Part shown: positions 8,897 to 15,237 of the stretch, one piece after another
How positions within the stretch are numbered: the first letter of the stretch is position 1
How the letters are laid out: the number at the start of each line of letters is the position of its first letter
From: Rhodanobacter sp.
GTDB lineage: Bacteria; Pseudomonadota; Gammaproteobacteria; Xanthomonadales; Rhodanobacteraceae
Length of the DNA stretch: 37,545 nucleotides
NCBI GenBank assembly: GCA_004298015.1
Contig: SCSE01000031.1
Coordinates: 1 to 37,545, forward strand
Direction: 5' to 3'
Notes under the pieces: generated by a model
What the model was told of the DNA's origin: nothing
Database searches by the model: none
Seen by the model: the letters and a program-made list of their open reading frames with translations, nothing else
Made by a program: the position numbers and the translations under genes

Positions 8897-9253
8897 TTAT
8901 GGCTTCATATGCATCATATGCATCATGGACTCTCGCGCCTTGTACGCGCTGCACCAGCCCTTGGCATTGACATCGTAACCGGGGAAGATTTCGCATGGCC
9001 CCCATGTCTCGCCCATGTGGCCTTTGTAATGTTGGCACATCATGCAATGTTGCATCGGCGGATGATGCACAACAGCCTCACTGGCGTCATCCGTGTAGTG
9101 CAATGCCTTGGCTGTTGGATTGGTACTTGCACTGAGGTGAGGGAGTGCGGCGACGGCACGGCTCAAGAACGTTGCGGATAATGCGACGACGGCAGTAAAA
9201 CCACCTGCCAGTTTCAGAAATCGGCGGCGACCGGGTGACGGATTTTCAATCAT
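8897..9253 (-). CDS. High-potential iron-sulfur protein (HiPIP)
   Basis: A 118-residue periplasmic electron carrier with one [4Fe-4S] cluster of high potential. A Tat signal (RRRFLKLAGG, 9-18) precedes the mature domain, which shows the HiPIP order of ligands: Cys70, Cys73, Cys87 and Cys101, with WGPCEIFPG and AKGWCSAY typical of the family. Odd features are a His/Met-rich stretch before the cluster (HHPPMQHCMMCQHY) and a Met/His C-terminal tail (MMHMMHMKP), unusual for HiPIPs and suggestive of metal binding. The ATG at 9253 follows GGAGAGG. It sits between the cop and cus modules on the same strand and could pass electrons for a copper oxidase or cytochrome; that is inference. Confidence 0.93.
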   Translation of the reverse strand: MIENPSPGRRRFLKLAGGFTAVVALSATFLSRAVAALPHLSASTNPTAKALHYTDDASEAVVHHPPMQHCMMCQHYKGHMGETWGPCEIFPGYDVNAKGWCSAYKARESMMHMMHMKP

Positions 9254-9266
9254 TTCGACCTCTCCT

Positions 9267-9516
9267 TCATCGTGGACTACTGGCGGTCATGGCACACATG
9301 CTGGAGTCAGCGGCGGCGTAGCCATCCACCTTGCACGGCACACAGTCGTGGGCCCATCTCGCGGGCGGCCATGATCTGGGGCATCGGCAGCTCTCGACCC
9401 AGGCACGCCAGTATATGCGCTCGATCGACCTCTCGCGACGTATGAACACCCTTGCTGCAAATCTCGCCGATGGCCAAGCGATCTTTATCACTCAACTGCA
9501 GTTTCGTCTGGGGCAT
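9267..9516 (-). pseudogene. IS630-type transposase N-terminal remnant
   Basis: From the ATG at 9516 the reading frame gives LQLSDKDRLAIGEICSKG and then VDRAHILACLGRELPMPQIM, matching the helix-turn-helix start of IS630-family transposases. After the IMAARE segment the match continues in another frame (GPTTVCRARW), showing a frameshift, and the rest of the transposase is missing. The remnant is a scar between copB and the HiPIP gene. Terminal repeats were not found. Confidence 0.6.
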
Positions 9517-9706
9517 AAGGAAACCTTATTTACCTCTACACCACAAGGCACGGTAGACAAAATTCTATCTATCTTTCGCCGCTTGAATCTCCACATGTTA
9601 GTGGGAAATTTCTTGCAAGGGAGACGTCAAAGGGCCGGTGCGGCGTTGCGCCACAGCAGCCGGTTCCGTCCGGCCAACCGTGGCGCCACACTGCCTTGTC
9701 GCTGGA
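9517..9706. other. AT-rich intergenic segment with TAGACAAA motif
   Basis: This stretch holds no gene. An AT-rich portion around 9525-9600 contains TAGACAAAATTCTA (9554-9567), a near copy of the TAGACAAAGTCTA palindrome at 8776-8788. Both are preceded by GG. It lies just upstream of the IS630 remnant and the HiPIP on the minus strand, so it may be a related operator or a promoter portion carried by a duplication. Confidence 0.35.
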
Positions 9707-10792
9707 TCAGAACCAGACCCTCACGCCCATCAGGATCTGCCGCTCGGAGACCGGTCGACCTGCGGCGCGGGCCATGCCGGCCGTCGCGCCGAACTTGCGC
9801 ACCCAGGCGTAGCCGATATACGGCGCAAACTTGCGGCTGAACTCGTAGCGCAGCCGGAAGCTCAACGAGGCGTCGGAGACACCCGCCCCGAGATCGCGTC
9901 GCGGATCGGCACGGCCGTAGGCGTTCAGGTCCAGCTCGGGGGTGAGAATCAAGTTCTGCGTGAACAGCCAATCCTGCGAGGTCTTGAGGCGGAACGCCGT
10001 GCGCCCCGAAGGCCCCGCATAGGCGGTTGCCTCGAACTCGAACTCGTAGGGTGCGATGCCCTGGAATCCGAACGCCGCCCAGTTTCGGGTGGGTCCGGTT
10101 CCCAGGTCGTGGCGCATGCCGGCCATCAGGTTCCAGAACGGGCTGACGGCATGGCCCCAAAGCGCCTCGACATCACCCTCTTCGATACGCCCTTGGCTGC
10201 GGCTGCCCTCGCTGCGGATCCACAGTTTGTCGAGATTGTGCCCGACCCAGAAGCGACCGTCCCATTGCTGGCCGTTCGCACCGTCGCTGCTGTGCACGCT
10301 CTCGAGGTTGTCGATCTGCACCTTGGCCAGTAACGGATCGTCATGAATGCGCAAGGCGACGCCGTAGGCATCGTAACCCTTCGGTGCCGCACCGTCGCTG
10401 CTCGGCAAGCTGCCGATCGGTGGCGCCTTGGCCATCGCCTTGCCGTGCTTCATGTCCATCGGCATCGCCATGCCATCCATGCCGGCCATGTGCTGCATGG
10501 CGCCCATGTCGGCGGACTTTTTCGCGGGCTGCCGGGACATATCCATCATCGCCCCATGCGACATGGCCTTGTGGCCATCTTTCGGGGGCATGGTTTTGGC
10601 GGCAGTGGTTTGTGTCTTGCCGTGCATGCCGGTGCCATGCTTCATCGTCATCGACTGGCTGGACGCCGCCGTGCTTGAAGCGGCCGCCGGCGCATCGGTC
10701 TGCGCCCGGGCCCATGGCGAGGCGCCCAGCAACGCCAGCCCGAGGGCGGCAGGAAGCAAGTCACGGCGAATGGTGATCGGATTCATGCTCAT
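9707..10792 (-). CDS. copB: CopB copper resistance outer-membrane protein
   Basis: A 361-residue outer-membrane beta-barrel of the CopB/PcoB family. After a signal peptide (ends near SPWARAQ) comes a Met/His-rich N-terminal domain of about 90 residues with repeats such as MKHGTGMHGK, GAMQHMAGMDGMAM and MPMDMKHGKAM, thought in this family to bind copper. The barrel begins near GYDAYGVALRIHDDPLLAKV, a conserved CopB segment, and ends in Phe (VRVWF), as expected for outer-membrane insertion. The start at 10792 has AGGA 8 bases upstream and lies 11 bp after the copA stop; an ATG two codons on is the alternative. A much longer upstream extension in the same frame is antisense-free but overlaps copA and is rejected. 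Works with CopA. Confidence 0.94.
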   Translation of the reverse strand: MSMNPITIRRDLLPAALGLALLGASPWARAQTDAPAAASSTAASSQSMTMKHGTGMHGKTQTTAAKTMPPKDGHKAMSHGAMMDMSRQPAKKSADMGAMQHMAGMDGMAMPMDMKHGKAMAKAPPIGSLPSSDGAAPKGYDAYGVALRIHDDPLLAKVQIDNLESVHSSDGANGQQWDGRFWVGHNLDKLWIRSEGSRSQGRIEEGDVEALWGHAVSPFWNLMAGMRHDLGTGPTRNWAAFGFQGIAPYEFEFEATAYAGPSGRTAFRLKTSQDWLFTQNLILTPELDLNAYGRADPRRDLGAGVSDASLSFRLRYEFSRKFAPYIGYAWVRKFGATAGMARAAGRPVSERQILMGVRVWF

Positions 10793-10803
10793 CGTTCTGG
10801 TCC

Positions 10804-12579
10804 TCATGCCACCACCACCGCGCGGAACATGCCGCCGTCCATGTGATAAAGCATATGGCAGTGGTAGGCCCATCGCCCCCGGGCGTCGGCATTGACCAGG
10901 TAACTGATGCGCTGTGCCGGACGCACGTTGACCGTGTGCTTGCGCACCTGGAACTGTGCCTGGGCGGTTTCCACTTCGCTCCACATGCCGTGCAGATGGA
11001 TCGGGTGGTTCATCATGGTGTCGTTGATCAGCACGATGCGCAGCCGCTCGCCATAGTGGAAAAGGATCGGCTTGGCCTCGGAATATGGCACGCCGTTGAA
11101 CGACCACAAATAGCGTTCCATGTTGCCGGTCAGGTGCAACTCGATCTCGCGGGTCGGTTCGCGCGGATCGAGTGGGCCGCCGATCGTATGCAGGTCGGCG
11201 TAGCTCAGCACGCGCCTCCCGTTGTGCCGCAGACCTGCGCCGGGGTCGTCCAGCGCGGTGGACGCCACGGCGATGCATTTAGTGTTCGACGGTCCGTATT
11301 CGGTTGCATAGTGGTGATGGATAGGCACCGTCTGGCTACCGCCCATGCGCCCCATGTCCATGCCCGGCATGGCTTTCATGCCACCGCCCGCCATCCCGGC
11401 CATTTTCGACATGTCCATGCCCATGTCCGCCATGCTGAGGCTGGGGACCGGGTCCATCGGTGGAATCTCGCCACGCATGCCTTCGCGCGGCGCCAGGGTG
11501 CCGGCGGCGTAGCCACTGCGATCAATAGCCTGGGCGAAGATGGTGTAGGCACGGTCGTCGCTGGGGCTGACGATCACATCCAGGGTCTCAGCCACGGCAA
11601 TGCGGAACTCATCGATCGACACCGGCTCCACGTCCTGCCCGTCGGCGGCCACCACGGTCATCTTCAGACCGGGAATCCGCACGTCGAAATATGTCATCGA
11701 CGAGGCATTGACGAAACGCAGCCGGACCTTTTCACCGCGGCTGAAAAGCCCGGTCCAGCCGCCTTCGGGGGTCACGCCATTGGTCAGGTAAGTGTAGGTG
11801 TAGCCGGTCACGTCGGACAAATCCCGCGGACTCATTCGCATGCGGTTCCAGGCCATCCGCTCCTTCCACGCCTTCGCAAAGCCTTCCATACCGGCCTGCT
11901 TGAAGATCTCCGGCGTGGTCGGTTCGGTACGGCTGTAGTAGCCGCCCATTTTCTTCAGGTTGGCGAACACCTGCTCGGGGTCGGTGTCGGTCCAGTCGGA
12001 CAACACCACCACGTGTTCGCGATCGCTGGGAAAGCGTTCCGGTTCGCGCGGCTCGATCACGATCGCACCGTACAGACCGGTCTGCTCCTGGAAGCGGGTA
12101 TGGCTGTGGTACCAGTAGGTACCGGCCTGCTGCACCTTGAAGCGGTACTGGAAGGTTCCACCTGGCGCGATACCCGGGTAGCTCAACCCCGGCACGCCAT
12201 CCATGTTCGCGGGAATGATCATGCCGTGCCAGTGGATCGAGGTGGACACATTCATCCGGTTGGTGACATTGAGGGTCACCGTGTCGCCCTCGCGCCAGTA
12301 CAGCGTCGGCGCCGGCACCTGGCCGTTGATGATCGTGCCGATGGCGGGCTTCCCGGTGAAGTTGACCGGGGTCTCGGCGATTTCCAGATCGAAGGTGGTG
12401 CCGCGCAGGACCGACGGCGAACGCCGCAGCCCTGCGCTTTTGGCCTGGATGCCCTGGGCGATGCTCGCCGCCGGAACCAGTCCGGCCAGCACACCGCCCA
12501 ACGCCAGGCCGCGTACGAAACGGCGCCGCGAAGGGTCGGGCCCATGGGGCGGATCACCCGGAAACTGTATACGTGACAT
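10804..12579 (-). CDS. copA: CopA periplasmic multicopper oxidase
   Basis: A 591-residue CopA/PcoA-family multicopper oxidase exported by Tat (SRRRFVRG, 17-24). The four copper motifs are all present: HWHG at 116-119, HSH at 158-160, HPIHLHG at 525-531 and HCHMLYHMDGGM from 573. A Met-rich stretch lies about three-quarters in (DMGMDMSKMAGM, MPGMDMGRMGG), typical of CopA, where Met boxes bind extra copper. It oxidises and sequesters Cu(I) in the periplasm, working with CopB. Start chosen at 12579 because GGAG lies 6 bases upstream; the preceding in-frame codons to 12651 have no signal character. A 34-codon ORF ends one base before this ATG, so translation may be coupled. Confidence 0.96.
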   Translation of the reverse strand: MSRIQFPGDPPHGPDPSRRRFVRGLALGGVLAGLVPAASIAQGIQAKSAGLRRSPSVLRGTTFDLEIAETPVNFTGKPAIGTIINGQVPAPTLYWREGDTVTLNVTNRMNVSTSIHWHGMIIPANMDGVPGLSYPGIAPGGTFQYRFKVQQAGTYWYHSHTRFQEQTGLYGAIVIEPREPERFPSDREHVVVLSDWTDTDPEQVFANLKKMGGYYSRTEPTTPEIFKQAGMEGFAKAWKERMAWNRMRMSPRDLSDVTGYTYTYLTNGVTPEGGWTGLFSRGEKVRLRFVNASSMTYFDVRIPGLKMTVVAADGQDVEPVSIDEFRIAVAETLDVIVSPSDDRAYTIFAQAIDRSGYAAGTLAPREGMRGEIPPMDPVPSLSMADMGMDMSKMAGMAGGGMKAMPGMDMGRMGGSQTVPIHHHYATEYGPSNTKCIAVASTALDDPGAGLRHNGRRVLSYADLHTIGGPLDPREPTREIELHLTGNMERYLWSFNGVPYSEAKPILFHYGERLRIVLINDTMMNHPIHLHGMWSEVETAQAQFQVRKHTVNVRPAQRISYLVNADARGRWAYHCHMLYHMDGGMFRAVVVA

Positions 12580-12580
12580 T

Positions 12581-12685
12581 TCAAACTCCAGAGTCAAGGA
12601 AAAAAGTTTTTGTGGGGCAGACAGGAGGGTTGGCGAAGCGCGCGCTGGCACCAGCGTGCTTGAGGCACGCGCTCAGGCGCTTCAT
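12581..12685 (-). CDS. Possible leader ORF coupled to copA
   Basis: A 34-codon ORF (starts MKRLSACLKHAG) has a strong GGAGG site 7 bases before its ATG at 12685, and its TGA ends one base before the copA ATG. That geometry suggests translational coupling. The peptide has two Cys and a basic first half and matches no family I know. Just upstream, in another frame, a start-less hydrophobic reading (SIACLALFALGIGVAVLF) ends in a TGATG overlap with this ORF; it may be the remains of a small membrane protein. Real expression is uncertain. Confidence 0.3.
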   Translation of the reverse strand: MKRLSACLKHAGASARFANPPVCPTKTFFLDSGV

Positions 12686-12818
12686 CAGAAACCTCCGAAA
12701 AGGACGGCGACGCCGATACCCAGCGCAAACAGCGCCAGACATGCGATGGAGCCTCCGCTGCTAAATGAGCCGTCGTTGGGGAGTGGAACATCCAGCCCTC
12801 CCGCTCAAGCATGAGCCG

Positions 12819-13271
12819 TCATGCCTGCGGTCCGTGGGTGGCAAACACGCGGCTGGACCCGTCGCGGGCAATCAGCAGCACGTGGTAACGCACCGGGGTG
12901 CCCATCTCCATGCCGGGCGAACCCATCGGCATGCCGGGGGCGGCCAGACCACGGGCGTCCGGCTGCTCCGCCAACAGGCGCCGGATATCCTCCACCGGCA
13001 CATGACCTTCGATCACATAGCCGCCGATCAGCGCGGTATGACATGAGGCCGCGTCGGTCGGCACACCCAGCCGCGCCTTGACCGCCGCCATCGACTGGTC
13101 CTCGTGGCTGGTGACGGTGTAACCATGGGCTTGAAGGTAGTGAATCCACCCGCCGCAGCAACCACAGCTCGGGTCGCGATAGACTTCGGCGCTGTTCGCC
13201 ATGGCCAGCGCCGGCAACATCAGCGCGGCCAGCGCCAGACTTGTGATGACGCACCACAGTCCCCGCCTCAT
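12819..13271 (-). CDS. DUF411 periplasmic metal-binding protein
   Basis: A 150-residue exported DUF411 protein, a family common in copper and silver resistance clusters. A Sec signal (about 1-25, ALAMA) precedes the domain start AEVYRDPSCGCCGGW with Cys36, Cys38 and Cys39; a further Cys77-His78 (SCHTALIGGYVIEGHVP) completes the conserved metal-site pattern. The C-terminus carries a short Met-rich segment (MPMGSPGMEMGTP). Start at 13271 chosen because it overlaps the preceding stop as ATGA. It is probably a copper carrier or reductant; the exact role of the family is not settled to my knowledge. Lies in the cytochrome-NTF2-DUF411-copA-copB run. Confidence 0.92.
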   Translation of the reverse strand: MRRGLWCVITSLALAALMLPALAMANSAEVYRDPSCGCCGGWIHYLQAHGYTVTSHEDQSMAAVKARLGVPTDAASCHTALIGGYVIEGHVPVEDIRRLLAEQPDARGLAAPGMPMGSPGMEMGTPVRYHVLLIARDGSSRVFATHGPQA

Positions 13272-13867
13272 GACGCTTTCTCCGTCAGCGGAGTCGACTG
13301 CCAGTGGATCGCCACGATCTTCCACGCGTTTCCGGTCTTTTTCAGATTCAGCACTTCGCGGCTGCGCAGGCTGATCGGCTTGCCCTTGATGATCGTTTGG
13401 ATCTCGCTTTCGCTGCCGACGATGGCCGTGTCGCCCTGTTGTTCCGAACCCTGCGACACGGTGGTGATCCTGGCGTGCTTCAGAAACGCGATGTCCTCAC
13501 CCAGATGCACCGCCGCATACGCATCGCGGGTCTGCACCACGTTGCCTTCGGTGATCGTCACATCGGGTGCCAGCAAGGCCAGCACCGCGTTGCGATCCCC
13601 TTGCTGCAAGGCGTGGTGCAACTGGTCGGAAACGGCCTCGGCCTGTGGCACGGCGTGCGGCTTCAAGCCGTCCATGTTCATCAGTATCCCGGCAGCCGGT
13701 GCCGTCTCGGCATAGGCGTGATCGTGAGCGCCCGCGTCGGCATGGCCCTGCCCCATTTTTTGCGGCATGCCACCCCCATGATCGTGACTGTGGCCACTGT
13801 CGCCGCCATCCATATCATCGTCGGGAGGCGCCCGGGCCACGATGTCCTTGTACTGTGCCGGCGTCAT
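13268..13867 (-). CDS. His-rich NTF2/SnoaL-like protein (possible split half)
   Basis: A 199-residue reading. The first 50 residues are acidic and His-rich (GHSHDHGGG, GAHDHAY); the rest is an NTF2/SnoaL-like fold (AEAVSDQLHHALQQGDRNAVLALLAPDVTITEG, ending KKTGNAWKIVAIHWQS), the type found in small ligand-binding or steroid-isomerase-like proteins. No signal peptide is present and no ribosome site precedes the ATG at 13867. The frame continues upstream without interruption through KLPD to a TAA at 13880-13882 that ends the cytochrome c. The residues around that stop (VAFL-stop-KLPDMTPAQYKDI) read like the normal C-terminus of a cytochrome c, so this gene is probably the distal half of a cytochrome c-NTF2 fusion broken by one stop codon. 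As a separate cytoplasmic protein it would be hard to explain. Confidence 0.75.
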   Translation of the reverse strand: MTPAQYKDIVARAPPDDDMDGGDSGHSHDHGGGMPQKMGQGHADAGAHDHAYAETAPAAGILMNMDGLKPHAVPQAEAVSDQLHHALQQGDRNAVLALLAPDVTITEGNVVQTRDAYAAVHLGEDIAFLKHARITTVSQGSEQQGDTAIVGSESEIQTIIKGKPISLRSREVLNLKKTGNAWKIVAIHWQSTPLTEKAS

Positions 13868-13879
13868 GTCCGGCAGTTT

Positions 13880-14338
13880 TTACAGGAACGCCACCATGCT
13901 CCAGATCGTCGGATCATCGTGACTGAAACCCCATGCCGGCATGGCGCTCATCTTGATGCCATGCTTGATGACCCAGAACGCGTCCTTGGGATCAATCCGC
14001 GTCTGCGAAAGATTCGGCGGCTGCGGATACAGGCCCGGACGAATTTCCGAGGTTTTCATGCCGGGGGCCAGATGGCATCCGGTGCACATCGCGGCGTACT
14101 GGCCGGCGCCCTTCAGGATCAATTGCGGGTCGTTCAGATCCGGTACCTTCAGGTCTTCCGAGCGCACATGGATCGAACGATTCCGCAGGGTTTGCAACAC
14201 CGCGAACACCGGCTTGGTGTGATGGTCGTCGGCACCGATGTTGTAAATCCCGGAATAGACAAAGGCACCGGTGCCCACGGCAAGGACACCGAGTACCACG
14301 GCGACGGTAATACTGTGGTGCTTGATATGTTTTTTCAT
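13880..14338 (-). CDS. Membrane-anchored monoheme cytochrome c
   Basis: A 152-residue cytochrome c with an N-terminal hydrophobic anchor (about 9-30) and one haem site CTGCH at 85-89; the probable axial Met is in MSAMPAWG near residue 130. The downstream WSMVAFL helix is the usual final helix of class I cytochromes of this type. The protein ends unusually early at a TAA where a Gln-type codon would be expected, with the frame open beyond it. Start at 14338 (AGAGGGG 6 bases upstream) is preferred to a TTG two codons earlier. It could deliver electrons to or from the copper oxidase CopA encoded downstream; that is inference. Confidence 0.9.
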   Translation of the reverse strand: MKKHIKHHSITVAVVLGVLAVGTGAFVYSGIYNIGADDHHTKPVFAVLQTLRNRSIHVRSEDLKVPDLNDPQLILKGAGQYAAMCTGCHLAPGMKTSEIRPGLYPQPPNLSQTRIDPKDAFWVIKHGIKMSAMPAWGFSHDDPTIWSMVAFL

Positions 14339-14340
14339 AC

Positions 14341-14553
14341 TCAACCCCTCTTGGAAATATATGCGGACATCGGCAAGATCCTGCCGGTCGGAAATACAGG
14401 TTTACGAAATCTTGTGGTACTCCCCGCCACAGCACGCTGAAGCGCGTCCCGGGTGGCACGCCTCACGTCGCCGAACCATCCGTTCAGCGGAAACAGGATC
14501 GACGTGAATGCACGCAACTGACGATCAGTTGCCGTCCATGAAATCGACTTCAT
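14341..14553 (-). CDS. Small unrecognised ORF coupled to cytochrome c
   Basis: A 70-codon ORF (MKSISWTATDRQLRAF) with a GGAG site 7 bases before the ATG at 14553, ending 2 bases before the cytochrome c ATG. The spacing is what a translated operon gene would show, but the protein is basic with no signal, no hydrophobic helix and no family I know. It may be a genuine small protein or a decayed fragment. The rest of the gap, to 14664, shows nothing else clear. Confidence 0.38.
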   Translation of the reverse strand: MKSISWTATDRQLRAFTSILFPLNGWFGDVRRATRDALQRAVAGSTTRFRKPVFPTGRILPMSAYISKRG

Positions 14554-14664
14554 CGGGAATCTCCGGAACACAGGTATCGCGTGCTGGATACCCGTCGACA
14601 CCGACGCTCACGACGATCGCTGCACGATCGACCGCAAACAGGTACATGCGATAACGGGAGAGAC

Positions 14665-15066
14665 TCAGACGACGGGTGGTCGGAACGGCGTAGCGGCTTG
14701 CTGGGACGGTGCATCGACCAGCGATGGAGCCCAATGGCTCGTGTTCATGCTGTATGCGACAGCAAATGCGTCGGACACCGGCAGCCCCGTGCCGCAAACC
14801 ACGGCGCAGCTGCAATGCTGGCCGGCCGGGCCGCCGCAACAACCCGCGTCGACGTGGGCCGGGTGATGGATTTGCTGGGCCAGCACCGCCTGCGTCGCAT
14901 GATGAGCGCTGGCTGTCGTTGGCTGCGCGGCATGAAGATCCAGACCGTGCGCAACCCCCGGCGATGCAACCGTCAATGCCGTGACCACCAGCATCACCCA
15001 TGCCAGCAAGCGCACCAGGGTGCGAGGGCGGCGTGACGAAGTGCGGGAGCGCGTGGCGGCGGTCAT
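14665..15066 (-). CDS. Secreted Cys/His-rich protein, CopL-like
   Basis: A 133-residue protein with an Arg-rich start, hydrophobic signal segment (about 17-35, ending SPGVAHG) and a mature part rich in His and Cys: AQQIHHPAHVDAGCC, then GQHCSCAVVC (Cys 76, 77, 85, 87, 91). This resembles CopL-type small proteins encoded upstream of copAB in Xanthomonas, where copL is needed for copper-inducible expression. The identity is by organisation and composition rather than clear residue matches. It heads the cop run. A promoter-like pair (TTGAGC, 17 bp, TATGAT) ends only 6 bases before this ATG, so the transcript may be leaderless, or the true start may be Met25 at 14994. Confidence 0.68.
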   Translation of the reverse strand: MTAATRSRTSSRRPRTLVRLLAWVMLVVTALTVASPGVAHGLDLHAAQPTTASAHHATQAVLAQQIHHPAHVDAGCCGGPAGQHCSCAVVCGTGLPVSDAFAVAYSMNTSHWAPSLVDAPSQQAATPFRPPVV

Positions 15067-15072
15067 TGGGGC

Positions 15073-15101
15073 ATCATATACAGCCAGCGCGTCGCGCTCA
15101 A
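15073..15101 (-). promoter_or_regulatory. Sigma70-like promoter for the cop run
   Basis: On the minus strand TTGAGC (15101-15096) and TATGAT (15078-15073) are separated by 17 bp, close to consensus with ideal spacing. The -10 ends 6 bases before the ATG at 15066, putting the expected transcription start at or next to the start codon. Seen by eye only. Confidence 0.5.
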
Positions 15102-15187
15102 CTCTGGAGCAGGGTGCAGGTGGCGCCAATCTGGCGCCAAAGCCTTGCCAGGCACGGTATTCCTCTGGTCGCCACAACAGCGTTGAA

Positions 15188-15237
15188 GGCCCTGACAAAA
15201 CCGTCTTGAACGTCAGTGGGCGCTATCAATCAGGGCC
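15188..15237. terminator. Inverted repeat at end of phosphodiesterase gene
   Basis: GGCCCTGA (15188-15195) and TCAGGGCC (15230-15237) are perfect inverted arms; the stop codon of the phosphodiesterase-like gene lies in the loop. Within it CTGAC/GTCAG can also pair. There is no clean U-run, so this may be a weak or Rho-assisted terminator, or chance. Confidence 0.25.

Noticed and set aside
10843..12576. 577-codon plus-strand frame opposite copA
   Set aside because: GC-driven antisense frame; no family, while the minus strand is a full CopA.
14525..14680. ORF starting MYLFAVDRAA overlapping the 70-codon ORF
   Set aside because: No ribosome site; conflicts with the better-placed frame.
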